Source of the DNA: Candidatus Auribacter fodinae
Lineage (GTDB): Bacteria > Auribacterota > Auribacteria > Auribacterales > Auribacteraceae
Direction: 5' to 3'
Length of the DNA: 64,000 nucleotides
NCBI GenBank assembly: GCA_003599815.1
Contig: QZJZ01000071.1
Location: 35,236-99,235, forward strand
The notes beneath the pieces were generated by a model that had not been told where the DNA came from, ran no database searches, and was given only the letters and a program-made list of their open reading frames with translations. Below are positions 55,301 through 62,896 of the stretch, piece after piece. Both the position numbers and the translations under genes were made by a program. Within the stretch, counting starts at the first letter, position 1, and each line of letters opens with the position of its first letter.

Positions 55301-56683
55301 GACAGCGGTGTTGGAGTCTTCTTCTTTCATGAAAGAAAGAGTGTTGTCCAGCAACTGTTTATCACGGACTTTCGCCAGCTTGTAAAAGTTGTCGATCGCC
55401 TCGAACTTGTCGTTGAATGTGAACTCAGCGGTGAACGATGAGGGGATATCGTATTTCTGGGCGATATCGGACAGGCTGGATTTTATCCATTTGTCTGTGA
55501 TGGTTTCACGCATCGCCTGATATTTTTTGAATTCCTCGTTGGATACCCGCAATGCGAAGAGTTTGCTCATCAGCAGGAGCGAGTCGGACACGGCGTTTAC
55601 CGTGCGCTGGTCATCGGTTGTGAACAATTTTTCTTTCAGCAGGCGTACCAGTTCGTCCTTTTCCTTGACCAGTTCTGTAAAATCGAGTTTGCCGAACATA
55701 TCGAGGTACTTGAAAAAAAACGCGATGTTCGGGAATCGCGATATGTCTATTTCTTTGGCGTCAGCCAGATTCTTGAGGTACTTGTAATAATCGTCGGATG
55801 TAATGCTTTCCTTGCTGAAAGCGAGGCTGACTTCGCGTATTTCCTGTATTTCCTCTTCCTCAAGGCGCGGTCCGATGTAGTTGATAAGCCCGGTGCGTTC
55901 TTTGTTCACGTTGTCGAAATCGATCTGTTTTTCGAGGTGGTCGAGCGTTACCAGCCGTGCGAAATTCTTATAATCTTTCAGTATGAAATTATGTTTGAGA
56001 AGAAGGTCTTTCAGGTAATTTGAGAAATCGACCAGCGTGATTTCTCCGTTTTCCTGTGCCATTAGTTTGGCGTCCATTTCCTTGAGTTCATCGGAATAAA
56101 TGACATTTTTGATGGCATTGATCAGCGTTGCCGATTGTTCGTAGTACGCGGTGTATTCCTTATTGAATTTCAGCGGCTCACGGAACATGGCGTAGTGTTT
56201 CAGGTAAGTCTGAGCGTCTTCGATGCCGTACAGGGTGAGCGGCAAATCACGGGAATAAGCAAGGTATTCAGCTCCGTTGAATTTTCCTGTTTTCATAAAA
56301 TAATCAGCTACTTTTTCCCTGACTTTCTGATTTTTGAAAACGTGGAACTGGTCTATCATGAAAGGCCCGCTCGCGCCTTCAATGCCGAGCAGGTTTATAT
56401 CGTTTTTCGATGAGAGCTGTTTGATAATTGAAGCGATATTCTTCTGAGCTTCGTAATTTGAGTGCACGTCCTGAATATGGACAATAATCTGTTCTTCAAG
56501 CCCTTCGAATTGATCTTCGATCTTGCCGTAATCCGTGGGAACAATGATGTTCTTCAAATCCGACGATGACTCGACCCGCATCTCCGGGTCAGCCGCCAGC
56601 AGGGGTATGGGTATGGAATAAAAAATCATTACCTGAGAGAGGATCAACGCTGTTACTGTCGATCGGAGCGATTTAACTTTCAT
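52352..56683 (-). CDS. Exported fusion: ChaN/EreA-like domain plus circularly permuted pseudo-iPGM
   Basis: 1443 residues, with AAGGAG before the ATG. Signal peptide about 1-30. Residues 65-530 match the giant protein's N-terminal domain: QDVH (Asp72, His74), Glu102, GGFH near 467, with the same spacing. From about 745 it aligns to cofactor-independent phosphoglycerate mutase in swapped order. The family's C-terminal half comes first (GDALIMFNVNG, TMTRYSED, PDALGQTGD, THGNIEKM, NNPVPFIYI, SVAPTILDILGI, ending about 1020). The N-terminal half follows (RVLLITVDGLG, GNAVELAR, LHLLGLVSS, DGIDEAP, GRYWFMN, to about 1240). The nucleophile Ser motif GNSEVGH is GYPAAAY and most metal ligands are lost, so it is not an active mutase. 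The last 200 residues look HAD-like. Function unknown. Confidence 0.9.
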   Translation of the reverse strand: MKVKSLRSTVTALILSQVMIFYSIPIPLLAADPEMRVESSSDLKNIIVPTDYGKIEDQFEGLEEQIIVHIQDVHSNYEAQKNIASIIKQLSSKNDINLLGIEGASGPFMIDQFHVFKNQKVREKVADYFMKTGKFNGAEYLAYSRDLPLTLYGIEDAQTYLKHYAMFREPLKFNKEYTAYYEQSATLINAIKNVIYSDELKEMDAKLMAQENGEITLVDFSNYLKDLLLKHNFILKDYKNFARLVTLDHLEKQIDFDNVNKERTGLINYIGPRLEEEEIQEIREVSLAFSKESITSDDYYKYLKNLADAKEIDISRFPNIAFFFKYLDMFGKLDFTELVKEKDELVRLLKEKLFTTDDQRTVNAVSDSLLLMSKLFALRVSNEEFKKYQAMRETITDKWIKSSLSDIAQKYDIPSSFTAEFTFNDKFEAIDNFYKLAKVRDKQLLDNTLSFMKEEDSNTAVLISGGFHTIGMTEMMKEQDVSYVVVAPTITKEHDYNKYISNMTGQEDTMDTLFSFPVPEASIIPAPVPTAVNALDPSVKEIIINTSILYNLALEIVGIIDEKIDLTDKIKLPPEAQKELLDLLGGNEYLLKISETLGVPNVYVDLPGIRTEGGNNAIIVIPIRIYDLSFFVAYRHPEYDKPSKLIEEFDGKKYPKKDIPELNMTLYFEGAVTAEHNLIIQDPFIPLLQQRLIAPGIPQVIPDLYSAVQTAVESNIQPDRIAPKVQESADTQEPAGRILNYTQPGRGDALIMFNVNGTDLIGLSKALVDNQFDAFQTIDGLDLSLYTMTRYSEDIDAKAAYPRVTAEQSLGKTLADANVPQSRIASVDSVQVMTEALDGNTKIDYTPEKFAMIEVPVPPAEAVRQTPAYNSGNVADEAIKRITDSKDQLIVAGFSAPDALGQTGDIIAAAEGFDIMDQEIARVVETALKTGVSVVITGTHGNIEKMVDENGTPIQGRYSSFTNNPVPFIYIDGRDQRIAAQKDILRPDASLGSVAPTILDILGIAKPETMTAPSIFRDFEPMKNGRVLLITVDGLGTSAEAQGNAVELARKQVQQKNRELNFDRWMLDYPSTQVSASGTAIGLRENTPGYPAAAYFAMGSGLSANDIVLDMVTIDRAIADNSFNRNEVFLEAITAAQRSNTKLHLLGLVSSAEIDSSIAHLEALLRLAKEKGLARDAVVIHVITDGIDEAPASIAENINAVTELTKELGIGIVATAGGRYWFMNPEQEYDKIEKAYNSLLEEQLDKELDAATGVVLLPEEIVMNSLGLREALAVIRQQYGSRIKLGVLTTKSPAVMQRILQVNNVADKIDFILSEPELGVIDPAIGLIDPIVSAIRSKYPTITDPQREIAIITLDLAKLGPDAISKARVFVQEVPQNENEVFSVANGLFVAVMTIEGHDNELVNYEGWAAGQPGTLRTITVERNFLDQLNRQRKINELFETAA

Positions 56684-56763
56684 GTTTGTGTCTCCTTTTG
56701 TCCGTTTTGTATGTGTAATATAGACGTAATTGACGTAAATCTATTTATATTTTTCTGTATTCT

Positions 56764-56792
56764 ATTATAGCAAAAAAGCAGTATTTAAGCAA
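56764..56792 (-). promoter_or_regulatory. Sigma70 promoter of 1443-residue gene
   Basis: Minus strand TTGCTT, 17-base spacer, TATAAT (perfect -10). The predicted leader is about 75 bases. Confidence 0.75.
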
Positions 56793-56867
56793 TTCAGATT
56801 AAAATGCGAGACGCTTCAGGCGGCAATGGGGAACGGCGTTGGTTAGGGAGATGATACCTGCTTTATG

Positions 56868-57659
56868 CTAGATAGTTATCCATACAAAGTCCTGTTCTGT
56901 GGCAACCGGCATTGAACATTGGTTCGCCGCAAGTTGAATACACCTGTTTATAAAATCGTGATGGTTGTTGTCAAGATGGGTCAGCCAGAGTTTTTTTACA
57001 GCCGCCTGATGGGCTATCTTGCCGGCTTCCACCGCGCAGGTGTGATTCGGGCTGAGTTTCTGATCCGGCAGGACGGTTCCCGCCCCGGCTTCATGAATCA
57101 GTATATCCGTCTTTTTCGCGAGTTCCGCTATGGCATCGGATACGCCGGTATCGCCTGAATAGACCAGCGACTTGTTGTTTCCGTCAACCCGTATCGCCGT
57201 GGACGGCACACCGTGCGTGCCGTATACTGTGCTGATAGTATGCTCCGGCGTAATACGGAGAGAAAAAGGTTTTCCGTCGGGAATAGTATGGAAAGCGACC
57301 TGTTTTTCCAGATAGTCTTCCAGTTCAGGGTAAGCGATAAGCACCAGTTCAATTATTTTCTGTTTCATGGATTCCTGAAGGATGACATTCCATTTTTTTG
57401 TGCTTCTGCGCGCGTACTCGCTGACCAGTATCATCGGCAGGCCGAGCGTATGGTCGCCGTGCTGGTGCGAGAGGTAAACCCATTTTATAAAGGAGAGGTC
57501 GATATCTGCCTGTGCGAGCTGGTTCATGATGCTGGGTGGTGTTTCCATCAACAGGTATTGCGGCGTAGTTGTCCATATAGTCAGGTCAGCAAGGTAGCTG
57601 ACATTAAAACCGTTTTTAAACGGGCGCGCGGCTGAATTGCCAAGCTGCATGATTCGCAT
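56868..57659 (-). CDS. MBL-fold hydrolase, RNase Z-like
   Basis: 263 residues with an ideal ribosome site (AAAGGAGGTG). The zinc motif is LSHQHGDHTLGLP, with later ligands in VYSGDTGVSD and LWLTHLDNNHHDF; the order resembles the RNase Z/ElaC-like branch of the MBL fold. It lacks the long RNase Z flexible arm, so tRNA processing is not assured. Last gene of the radical SAM - glycosyltransferase unit (30-bp gap). Confidence 0.8.
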   Translation of the reverse strand: MRIMQLGNSAARPFKNGFNVSYLADLTIWTTTPQYLLMETPPSIMNQLAQADIDLSFIKWVYLSHQHGDHTLGLPMILVSEYARRSTKKWNVILQESMKQKIIELVLIAYPELEDYLEKQVAFHTIPDGKPFSLRITPEHTISTVYGTHGVPSTAIRVDGNNKSLVYSGDTGVSDAIAELAKKTDILIHEAGAGTVLPDQKLSPNHTCAVEAGKIAHQAAVKKLWLTHLDNNHHDFINRCIQLAANQCSMPVATEQDFVWITI

Positions 57660-57689
57660 TCGAACACCTCCTTTCGCTGTCCGGGCGAG

Positions 57690-59675
57690 TTAGTCCTTCA
57701 AAGATGGACGACTGGCCGCTGGTTCATGAGCGTCTATCAGATCAAGCAACGCCAGCAATACATCTGCACCAGTATACCCCTTACGGCTGTTCTGTGCACG
57801 CAAAAAGTAGCGCCGTGCCTCAGCATAATAACCTGCGCCGATCAAAATTCTTCCAGCTGAGATAGTTTCCTTAATTGACCGGGGCATTGTGCCGGATGCC
57901 AGCAGTTCTTTTGCCATAGTCTTAAGCGATTCTGCTGAATTCCGTGCTTGAATAAGATACTTTTTTGCTTCCGTGTTATCCGGCGACTGGGTGAGCACTG
58001 TTTGCGCGTGTAACGCTGATAAAGAAAATACTCCGGTTTTCAGCAGGATTTCAGAAAGTTCTGTTCTGTATTCTATGTTGTACGGCATTGCCGCAACTAG
58101 TATGTAAAGTTGTTCAAGCTGGTCAACGGGTTTATCTATGTAGCGGTATATATAATTCATGATGATATGTTTCTCGATCCTGTCTGGCGGCACCTGAAAA
58201 GATGATACCGCAGTCAGCGACAGGGCCGTTGCCGCCGCCGCGCAGAGCGATAAATACATTCTTTTATGTGCAAGCAGTTTCCATTTCAGGCATGAGCACC
58301 ATATTATTATAATTATGATGACCATATATAACGGTATGAGAGACACAACTCCTTTCAGCCCGATTGATGTTCCGATGTTTGGCGATACGTATCCTTTTGC
58401 CAGCAGAGGGACGGCAAATTCCCAGAGCGGCTGGACTATCAGTTCTGGGATAAATGGGTATGCGCTCGCTACGGCAACACAGTGGATAACGCTCCATACA
58501 AGGGCTGTCATGAACAATACAGGTAGAACGGGGAACCACCGTCGCCGTTTCAGGAACACAAACCATGGGCGGCTGATAATGGCGATCAGCATAAACGGGA
58601 TTGCGGGCAGGTAGTACCGCGGGCCGGTTGTCCATCCTCCGCGCCAGTCAACCACAGATGAGGCAAAGAGGGAATAGGTCAGTATTATCCCTGACAACAC
58701 GCCTGCACGTATTTTGCTTTGCGGGGAATTATGCCGGAACAGACTGACAAGGGCAGGTATAGCCAGCAGGAGAATCGGGGAGAAGTAAAACATTCCCCGC
58801 GCCGCTGAAAAAGTGATGCCCCATACCGACTCAAAAGACGGATGCGCCACGCCGAAAAAACCGGTGCTGTGGTATACGGTCTGGTCGATGGCGTATTTAT
58901 GAGCGTAACCGGTGGAAAACGGGCTTCCGAAACTGAGATAGTTCACCAGCATCTGCACTGAACCGCTGATGAGCCCTCCCGTGATGACGAGTATACAGCT
59001 TAGTATTTTATTATCCATTCGTTCCGTAAATACGCGGTACAGGAAAAAGAGCCCCAGCCAGATGCAGATAAGAAGCATCGGGTACTCGATAATGCACGCC
59101 AGCCCGAGCCCCATGCCGATGAGCAGAGCTGAGAGGGGATTAATAGTTCTGTCCCTGTTATCCAGCATCATAAAGATGATTCCCAGTAAAGCCGCTCCGG
59201 TGACATGGCTGTAAAGCAGAGTGGAATAGACAAACGATATTGTGCCAAGGCAGTACCCGCAGAGCATCAGAAGCCTGAAGCTTCTCAGCGCGCGTGCGCG
59301 TATGTATCTAATGTAGAGCATAATGACAAACAGGATATTTGGTATGGCGGCACAGGCGATGCTGAGCAGGTATTTCATCACCCCGCTGTTGCCGCATATA
59401 CCGAAAAACAGGTGGTACACAAAATAGAACGGAAGGCAGAGCAAAGTCATGCCGAACGATTTATCGGAATAAAAATGGCCGTTGAAATGTGATTTGTCCA
59501 TCAGGTGCCCGTACCGTGAGATCATGGAATCAATAGCGAGAGTGTGGTTTTCCACGATCGCCCGGATCTGATACAGTCTGCTGAATTCATTCGGGTTTGG
59601 CGCGTTCTTAAAACTGTGCTGAAAGTATATCACGCACAGCGCCAGCACACTGATGAGAACATAAAACCGTTTCAT
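57690..59675 (-). CDS. Polytopic membrane glycosyltransferase-like protein with helical C-terminus
   Basis: 661 residues. About 12 membrane helices, with the extracytoplasmic loop NEFSRLYQIRAIVENHTLAID and then HFNGHFYSDKSFG, a pattern seen in uncharacterised GT-C-like proteins. The last 160 residues are soluble and TPR-like (AEARRYFLRAQNSRKGY). It lies 9 bp after the radical SAM gene. Substrate unknown. Confidence 0.7.
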   Translation of the reverse strand: MKRFYVLISVLALCVIYFQHSFKNAPNPNEFSRLYQIRAIVENHTLAIDSMISRYGHLMDKSHFNGHFYSDKSFGMTLLCLPFYFVYHLFFGICGNSGVMKYLLSIACAAIPNILFVIMLYIRYIRARALRSFRLLMLCGYCLGTISFVYSTLLYSHVTGAALLGIIFMMLDNRDRTINPLSALLIGMGLGLACIIEYPMLLICIWLGLFFLYRVFTERMDNKILSCILVITGGLISGSVQMLVNYLSFGSPFSTGYAHKYAIDQTVYHSTGFFGVAHPSFESVWGITFSAARGMFYFSPILLLAIPALVSLFRHNSPQSKIRAGVLSGIILTYSLFASSVVDWRGGWTTGPRYYLPAIPFMLIAIISRPWFVFLKRRRWFPVLPVLFMTALVWSVIHCVAVASAYPFIPELIVQPLWEFAVPLLAKGYVSPNIGTSIGLKGVVSLIPLYMVIIIIIIWCSCLKWKLLAHKRMYLSLCAAAATALSLTAVSSFQVPPDRIEKHIIMNYIYRYIDKPVDQLEQLYILVAAMPYNIEYRTELSEILLKTGVFSLSALHAQTVLTQSPDNTEAKKYLIQARNSAESLKTMAKELLASGTMPRSIKETISAGRILIGAGYYAEARRYFLRAQNSRKGYTGADVLLALLDLIDAHEPAASRPSLKD

Positions 59676-59684
59676 TGGATGCGG

Positions 59685-60989
59685 TTAAAAATCTCCTACC
59701 GCGACCCTGAACGCTGTATTGAGGGCCGCCAGGGTTTCGGCTGTGTTGGATAATCCACCGTTGGGTGACTTTTCCTCTTTGAGTTTAGGCAACCATTCGG
59801 ACAGCCGTACTTTCATGCTTCGTTTCGAGTAAAATTCCTGCCAGAGCCAGCGTAATCCTTCGTCGAGTTCCTGAGCGGTCATGTGTTTCGGATGAAATGT
59901 GGAATACTGGCCGTTGAAGCGGGTCGGGTCTGTCTCGAAAATACGGTTTTCTTTCATGAGCTGAGCGTGAAATTTTGATCCCTTTATCGGGAAAAGCGCA
60001 GAGAACAGAGCCAGCTCAATTTTGTTTTCCTCGCAGAAATCGAGCGTGCGTTTGAATATATCTTTGTGATCGTCCTCGAAACCGAACATGAACGACCCGT
60101 ACACCCCGATGCCTGCGTCATGCGTGAACCGGAGCCAGTCGCCGAACTTTTCGGGGTTGCCCCATTTTTTATCGACAGCCTGCAGGTTGGCAAGATTGAG
60201 CGATTCTATCCCGGTGAACAGGAATTGGCACCCGCTTTCCGCCGCGAGTTCCATTACGTCGTGCCGTTCTGCATTATTTAGCGAGAATTGACCGCTCCAT
60301 TTGATTTTAAGCGGGATGATTGCCTTGAACAGTTCACGAGCGTATTTGGCGTTGCCGGTAATATTGTCATCCACGAAAAAGATCATTTTGTCTTTGAATT
60401 CAGCGACCTGTTTCACCACGTCATCAATAGGGCGGTGCCTGAATTTCGCGCCGTAAAAAGCGGTAACCGAACAGAAATCGCAGTTGTACGGGCACCCGCG
60501 CGTGGTTTCAACGTGGTAGAATTCGTCATCTTTTGAAAAATATTCTTTTTTTATGAAAGGGATGTCTTTCAGGTCGATATAATGATCTGCTTTGTAAAAC
60601 GGCTTCAGCTTGTTTTTGCGCAGATCGCTGATGACTTCCGCCCAGATATGTTCCGCTTCGCCGGCGATGATTGTATCCACATGCGGCGCGGCATCGTGGG
60701 GCCATAATGTCGGGAAAAAGCCGCCGAAGGCTACTTTTGTACCGCGTTGCCGGAACGCCTTGGCTATTTCTATGGCGCTGGGCGATACATGGAGCATCAC
60801 CGTAATCCCGACCAAATCCCAGTATTCGTCGTAGGGAATACTATCGTGATTCTCATCGACAATGCGTACATCCACATCGTCAGGTGTCAGCGCTTTCAGT
60901 GTCGGCAAAGCCAGAGGCGTTGAGTTCATGTATCGAATGGATGACTGTCCCCGCCCGACACGTTTTGGATTTATCAGAAGAATTTTCAT
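59685..60989 (-). CDS. B12-binding-domain radical SAM enzyme
   Basis: 434 residues. The N-terminal cobalamin-binding-type domain (about 1-140, with VAFGGFFPTLWPHDA and IIAGEAEHIW) lacks the DxHxxG of true B12 ligands, as in many relatives. The radical SAM core has CPYNCDFC (CxxxCxxC) in ETTRGCPYNCDFCSV near residue 170, followed by FVDDNITGN. Substrates in this large class range from lipids to hopanoids and tetrapyrroles; none can be assigned here. First gene of its unit. Confidence 0.9.
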   Translation of the reverse strand: MKILLINPKRVGRGQSSIRYMNSTPLALPTLKALTPDDVDVRIVDENHDSIPYDEYWDLVGITVMLHVSPSAIEIAKAFRQRGTKVAFGGFFPTLWPHDAAPHVDTIIAGEAEHIWAEVISDLRKNKLKPFYKADHYIDLKDIPFIKKEYFSKDDEFYHVETTRGCPYNCDFCSVTAFYGAKFRHRPIDDVVKQVAEFKDKMIFFVDDNITGNAKYARELFKAIIPLKIKWSGQFSLNNAERHDVMELAAESGCQFLFTGIESLNLANLQAVDKKWGNPEKFGDWLRFTHDAGIGVYGSFMFGFEDDHKDIFKRTLDFCEENKIELALFSALFPIKGSKFHAQLMKENRIFETDPTRFNGQYSTFHPKHMTAQELDEGLRWLWQEFYSKRSMKVRLSEWLPKLKEEKSPNGGLSNTAETLAALNTAFRVAVGDF

Positions 60990-61065
60990 ATGATTATTCC
61001 CATTGATGGCAGTGTAGTTCCTGTGCTGTTAGCTTTTGTCTGTTCACTATGACAAGCAGTTTTAC

Positions 61066-61093
61066 ATTATAATACATTTATGCGTGACTGCAA
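61066..61093 (-). promoter_or_regulatory. Promoter of radical SAM operon
   Basis: Minus strand TTGCAG, 16-base spacer, TATAAT. Confidence 0.65.
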
Positions 61094-61198
61094 TTAAAAA
61101 GAGATATATTATGTATGCTGAAATTGATTTTTATAGCCGGATAAGGATGTTTCGCTAAAAAAAATTGCTGGAACAGCCTGTTTTGTGTAAAATTCCTG

Positions 61199-61226
61199 TT
61201 GACTCACTGTTAAAATATATGATAAT
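61199..61226 (+). promoter_or_regulatory. Promoter of rplM-rpsI
   Basis: TTGACT, 16-base spacer, GATAAT, about 50 bases before the rplM ATG. Confidence 0.6.
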
Positions 61227-61277
61227 GTAACGGCTCTAAATTTCAATAATGAACAAGAAAACCCTGAGGAATGTAGT

Positions 61278-61706
61278 ATGAAGACGTATTCTACGAAACC
61301 CGCTGATATTGAACGGAAATGGTATATAATTGACGCTAAAGGCTTGATTTTGGGGCGTCTCGCGAGCAAAGTCGCGGTTATGCTGAGAGGCAAGCATAAG
61401 CCGGTGTATTCTCCGTCAGTAGACGCTGGTGACTATATTGTTGTTATCAACGCTGATAAAGTGCGCATGACCGGAAAAAAGACTGAACAGAAAACCTATC
61501 AGCATTTTACCGGATATCCGGGCGGGTTGCGGGTAGAAAGCTACAAGCGGATGCAGTCCAGAAAACCGGAATATGTTATACAGCACGCTGTCGCGGGAAT
61601 GCTTCCGCACAACAAGCTGGGGCGTGCCATGATAAAGAAACTGAAAATTTTCGCTGGCACAGAACATGCGCATGTGGCTCAACAGCCGGAATCAATAACA
61701 GTTTAA
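61278..61706 (+). CDS. rplM: 50S ribosomal protein L13
   Basis: 142 residues, full length. The N-terminus KTYSTKPADIERKWYIIDA, the middle ILGRLASKVAVMLRGKHKP and the C-terminal MLPHNKLGRAMIKKLKIFAG are characteristic. It is an early-assembling protein of the large subunit. GAGGAAT precedes the start. It forms the conserved rplM-rpsI pair with a 31-bp gap. Confidence 0.98.
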   Translation: MKTYSTKPADIERKWYIIDAKGLILGRLASKVAVMLRGKHKPVYSPSVDAGDYIVVINADKVRMTGKKTEQKTYQHFTGYPGGLRVESYKRMQSRKPEYVIQHAVAGMLPHNKLGRAMIKKLKIFAGTEHAHVAQQPESITV

Positions 61707-61737
61707 CATATTGTCGGAGTGAAAAAGGAGCTTCAGG

Positions 61738-62133
61738 GTGGCAAAAAACGTTAAATATTACGCAACTGGCAGACGTAAGACCTCAATCGCTCGCGTTTGG
61801 GTTTCTTCCGGTACTGGAAAAATAACGGTCAATGGCAGGACAATTGATGACTATTTCCCGCGCCTTACATGGCAGGCTGATGTCAAGGAACCTGCACGGA
61901 TAACGAAACTGTTGACAAAAATCGATGTACTCGCAACGGTTAAAGGCGGCGGTATCAGCGGACAGGCCGGCGCAATGCGTCACGGCATCGCCAGAGCGCT
62001 TGTTCAGCTTGATGAAAATCTGCGCACAGCTTTGAAATCCGAAAGTTTGCTGACTCGTGACCCCCGTATGAAAGAACGTAAGAAATACGGTCGTCCGGGC
62101 GCGCGTAAACGCTTCCAGTTCAGCAAACGCTAA
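61738..62133 (+). CDS. rpsI: 30S ribosomal protein S9
   Basis: 131 residues from a GTG start with AAGGAG about 9 bases upstream. The conserved YYATGRRKTSIARVW start, GGGISGQAGAMRHGIARAL core and the C-terminal tail ending FQFSKR, whose Lys-Arg contacts P-site tRNA, are all present. Confidence 0.98.
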   Translation: MAKNVKYYATGRRKTSIARVWVSSGTGKITVNGRTIDDYFPRLTWQADVKEPARITKLLTKIDVLATVKGGGISGQAGAMRHGIARALVQLDENLRTALKSESLLTRDPRMKERKKYGRPGARKRFQFSKR

Positions 62134-62142
62134 GGGTTGCTT

Positions 62143-62298
62143 TCACTTCTTGCGATTGAAGAATTTTGTTGTACGTTTCGGCTCTTTCCGGGATTCATTC
62201 GATGCTTCCTGTGATAAGAGCCGTTTTAACGTTTCGCTGTGAACTGAGCCAATGTACTCTTCAAAATTGTCGTCGAGATGCGTTTTTTCTTTGTTCAT
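62143..62298 (-). CDS. Small charged protein, 51 residues
   Basis: Reads MNKEKTHLDDNFEEYIGSVH, then a charged helix and a Lys/Arg-rich C-terminus (RTTKFFNRKK). GGAG lies about 11 bases upstream of the ATG. It converges on rpsI with 9 bases between stops. No known motif; the acidic-to-basic charge split and short length suggest a small RNA- or ribosome-associated protein, but this is a guess. Confidence 0.5.
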   Translation of the reverse strand: MNKEKTHLDDNFEEYIGSVHSETLKRLLSQEASNESRKEPKRTTKFFNRKK

Positions 62299-62465
62299 CT
62301 TTTTAGCCACTCCTCATGTATGAGCTTTCTGATATAATTAATATCGGTACTATTTTTTCGCCGAATTAGTGTAAGATTAAAAATTTCTTTTCTTTTTTTA
62401 TACGTCGATGTCGGGTATGATTGATTTAATTCGGATTTTCTAAACGTATTGACTGTTAAAGGGTA

Positions 62466-62508
62466 GCCGCGAATCGCGGCGTGCCTGCAAATCACTGGCG
62501 GTGCCAGT
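62466..62508 (+). promoter_or_regulatory. Two tandem small hairpins in transporter leader
   Basis: GCCGCGAATCGCGGC (62466-62480) and ACTGGCGGTGCCAGT (62494-62508) each fold on themselves, with the ribosome site GGAG following a few bases later. A regulatory leader is possible; no known riboswitch class fits. Confidence 0.4.
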
Positions 62509-62525
62509 ACAATGGAGCGATTGCT

Positions 62526-62885
62526 ATGAATAATTATCTGATTCTTTCCGCGGCGATTGTTTTTAACGCCATTGCCAATGTCATGATTAAAGTCGGTATG
62601 ATGAAAGCAGGAAAAGCTGACAGTCTTTTCGGTATGATGAAAAACGCCGCTTTCAACCCTGCGTTCATTTTTGGTATATTTTGTTTTGTCGTTGCGCTCG
62701 GCGGGTACAGCTTTATTCTCTCCAAACTGAACCTGAGCATCGCATATCCTATCATGACCAGCGTGGGGTATATGCTGGTGATATTCATATCATGGCTTTT
62801 TCTGAAAGAAACCATCCTCTGGTATCAGGTGATCGGTTTTCTGATGATTATCGGAGGTGTATGGCTGGTGGCTCAAGGCAACTGA
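62526..62885 (+). CDS. SMR/EamA-type small membrane transporter
   Basis: 119 residues from ATG 62526 (GGAG upstream). Four membrane helices; conserved features include NVMIKVGMMKAG after helix 1 and LNLSIAYPIMTSVGYMLVIFIS, matching EmrE/ArnE-like half-size transporters. Its place 11 bp before wecB suggests movement of a lipid-linked sugar or a polar precursor rather than drug efflux, by inference. Confidence 0.8.
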   Translation: MNNYLILSAAIVFNAIANVMIKVGMMKAGKADSLFGMMKNAAFNPAFIFGIFCFVVALGGYSFILSKLNLSIAYPIMTSVGYMLVIFISWLFLKETILWYQVIGFLMIIGGVWLVAQGN

Positions 62886-62896
62886 TAAGGGGCTGA

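Noticed and set aside
62295..62495. 66-residue minus-strand frame ending on the ATG of the 51-residue gene
   Set aside because: The ATGA overlap is tempting, but the frame is AT-rich, has no ribosome site, and its 5' end lies in the opposite leader hairpins.
62466..62508. Mini-ykkC (guanidine-II) riboswitch
   Set aside because: The paired hairpins and SMR gene fit, but neither loop has the required ACGR bases.
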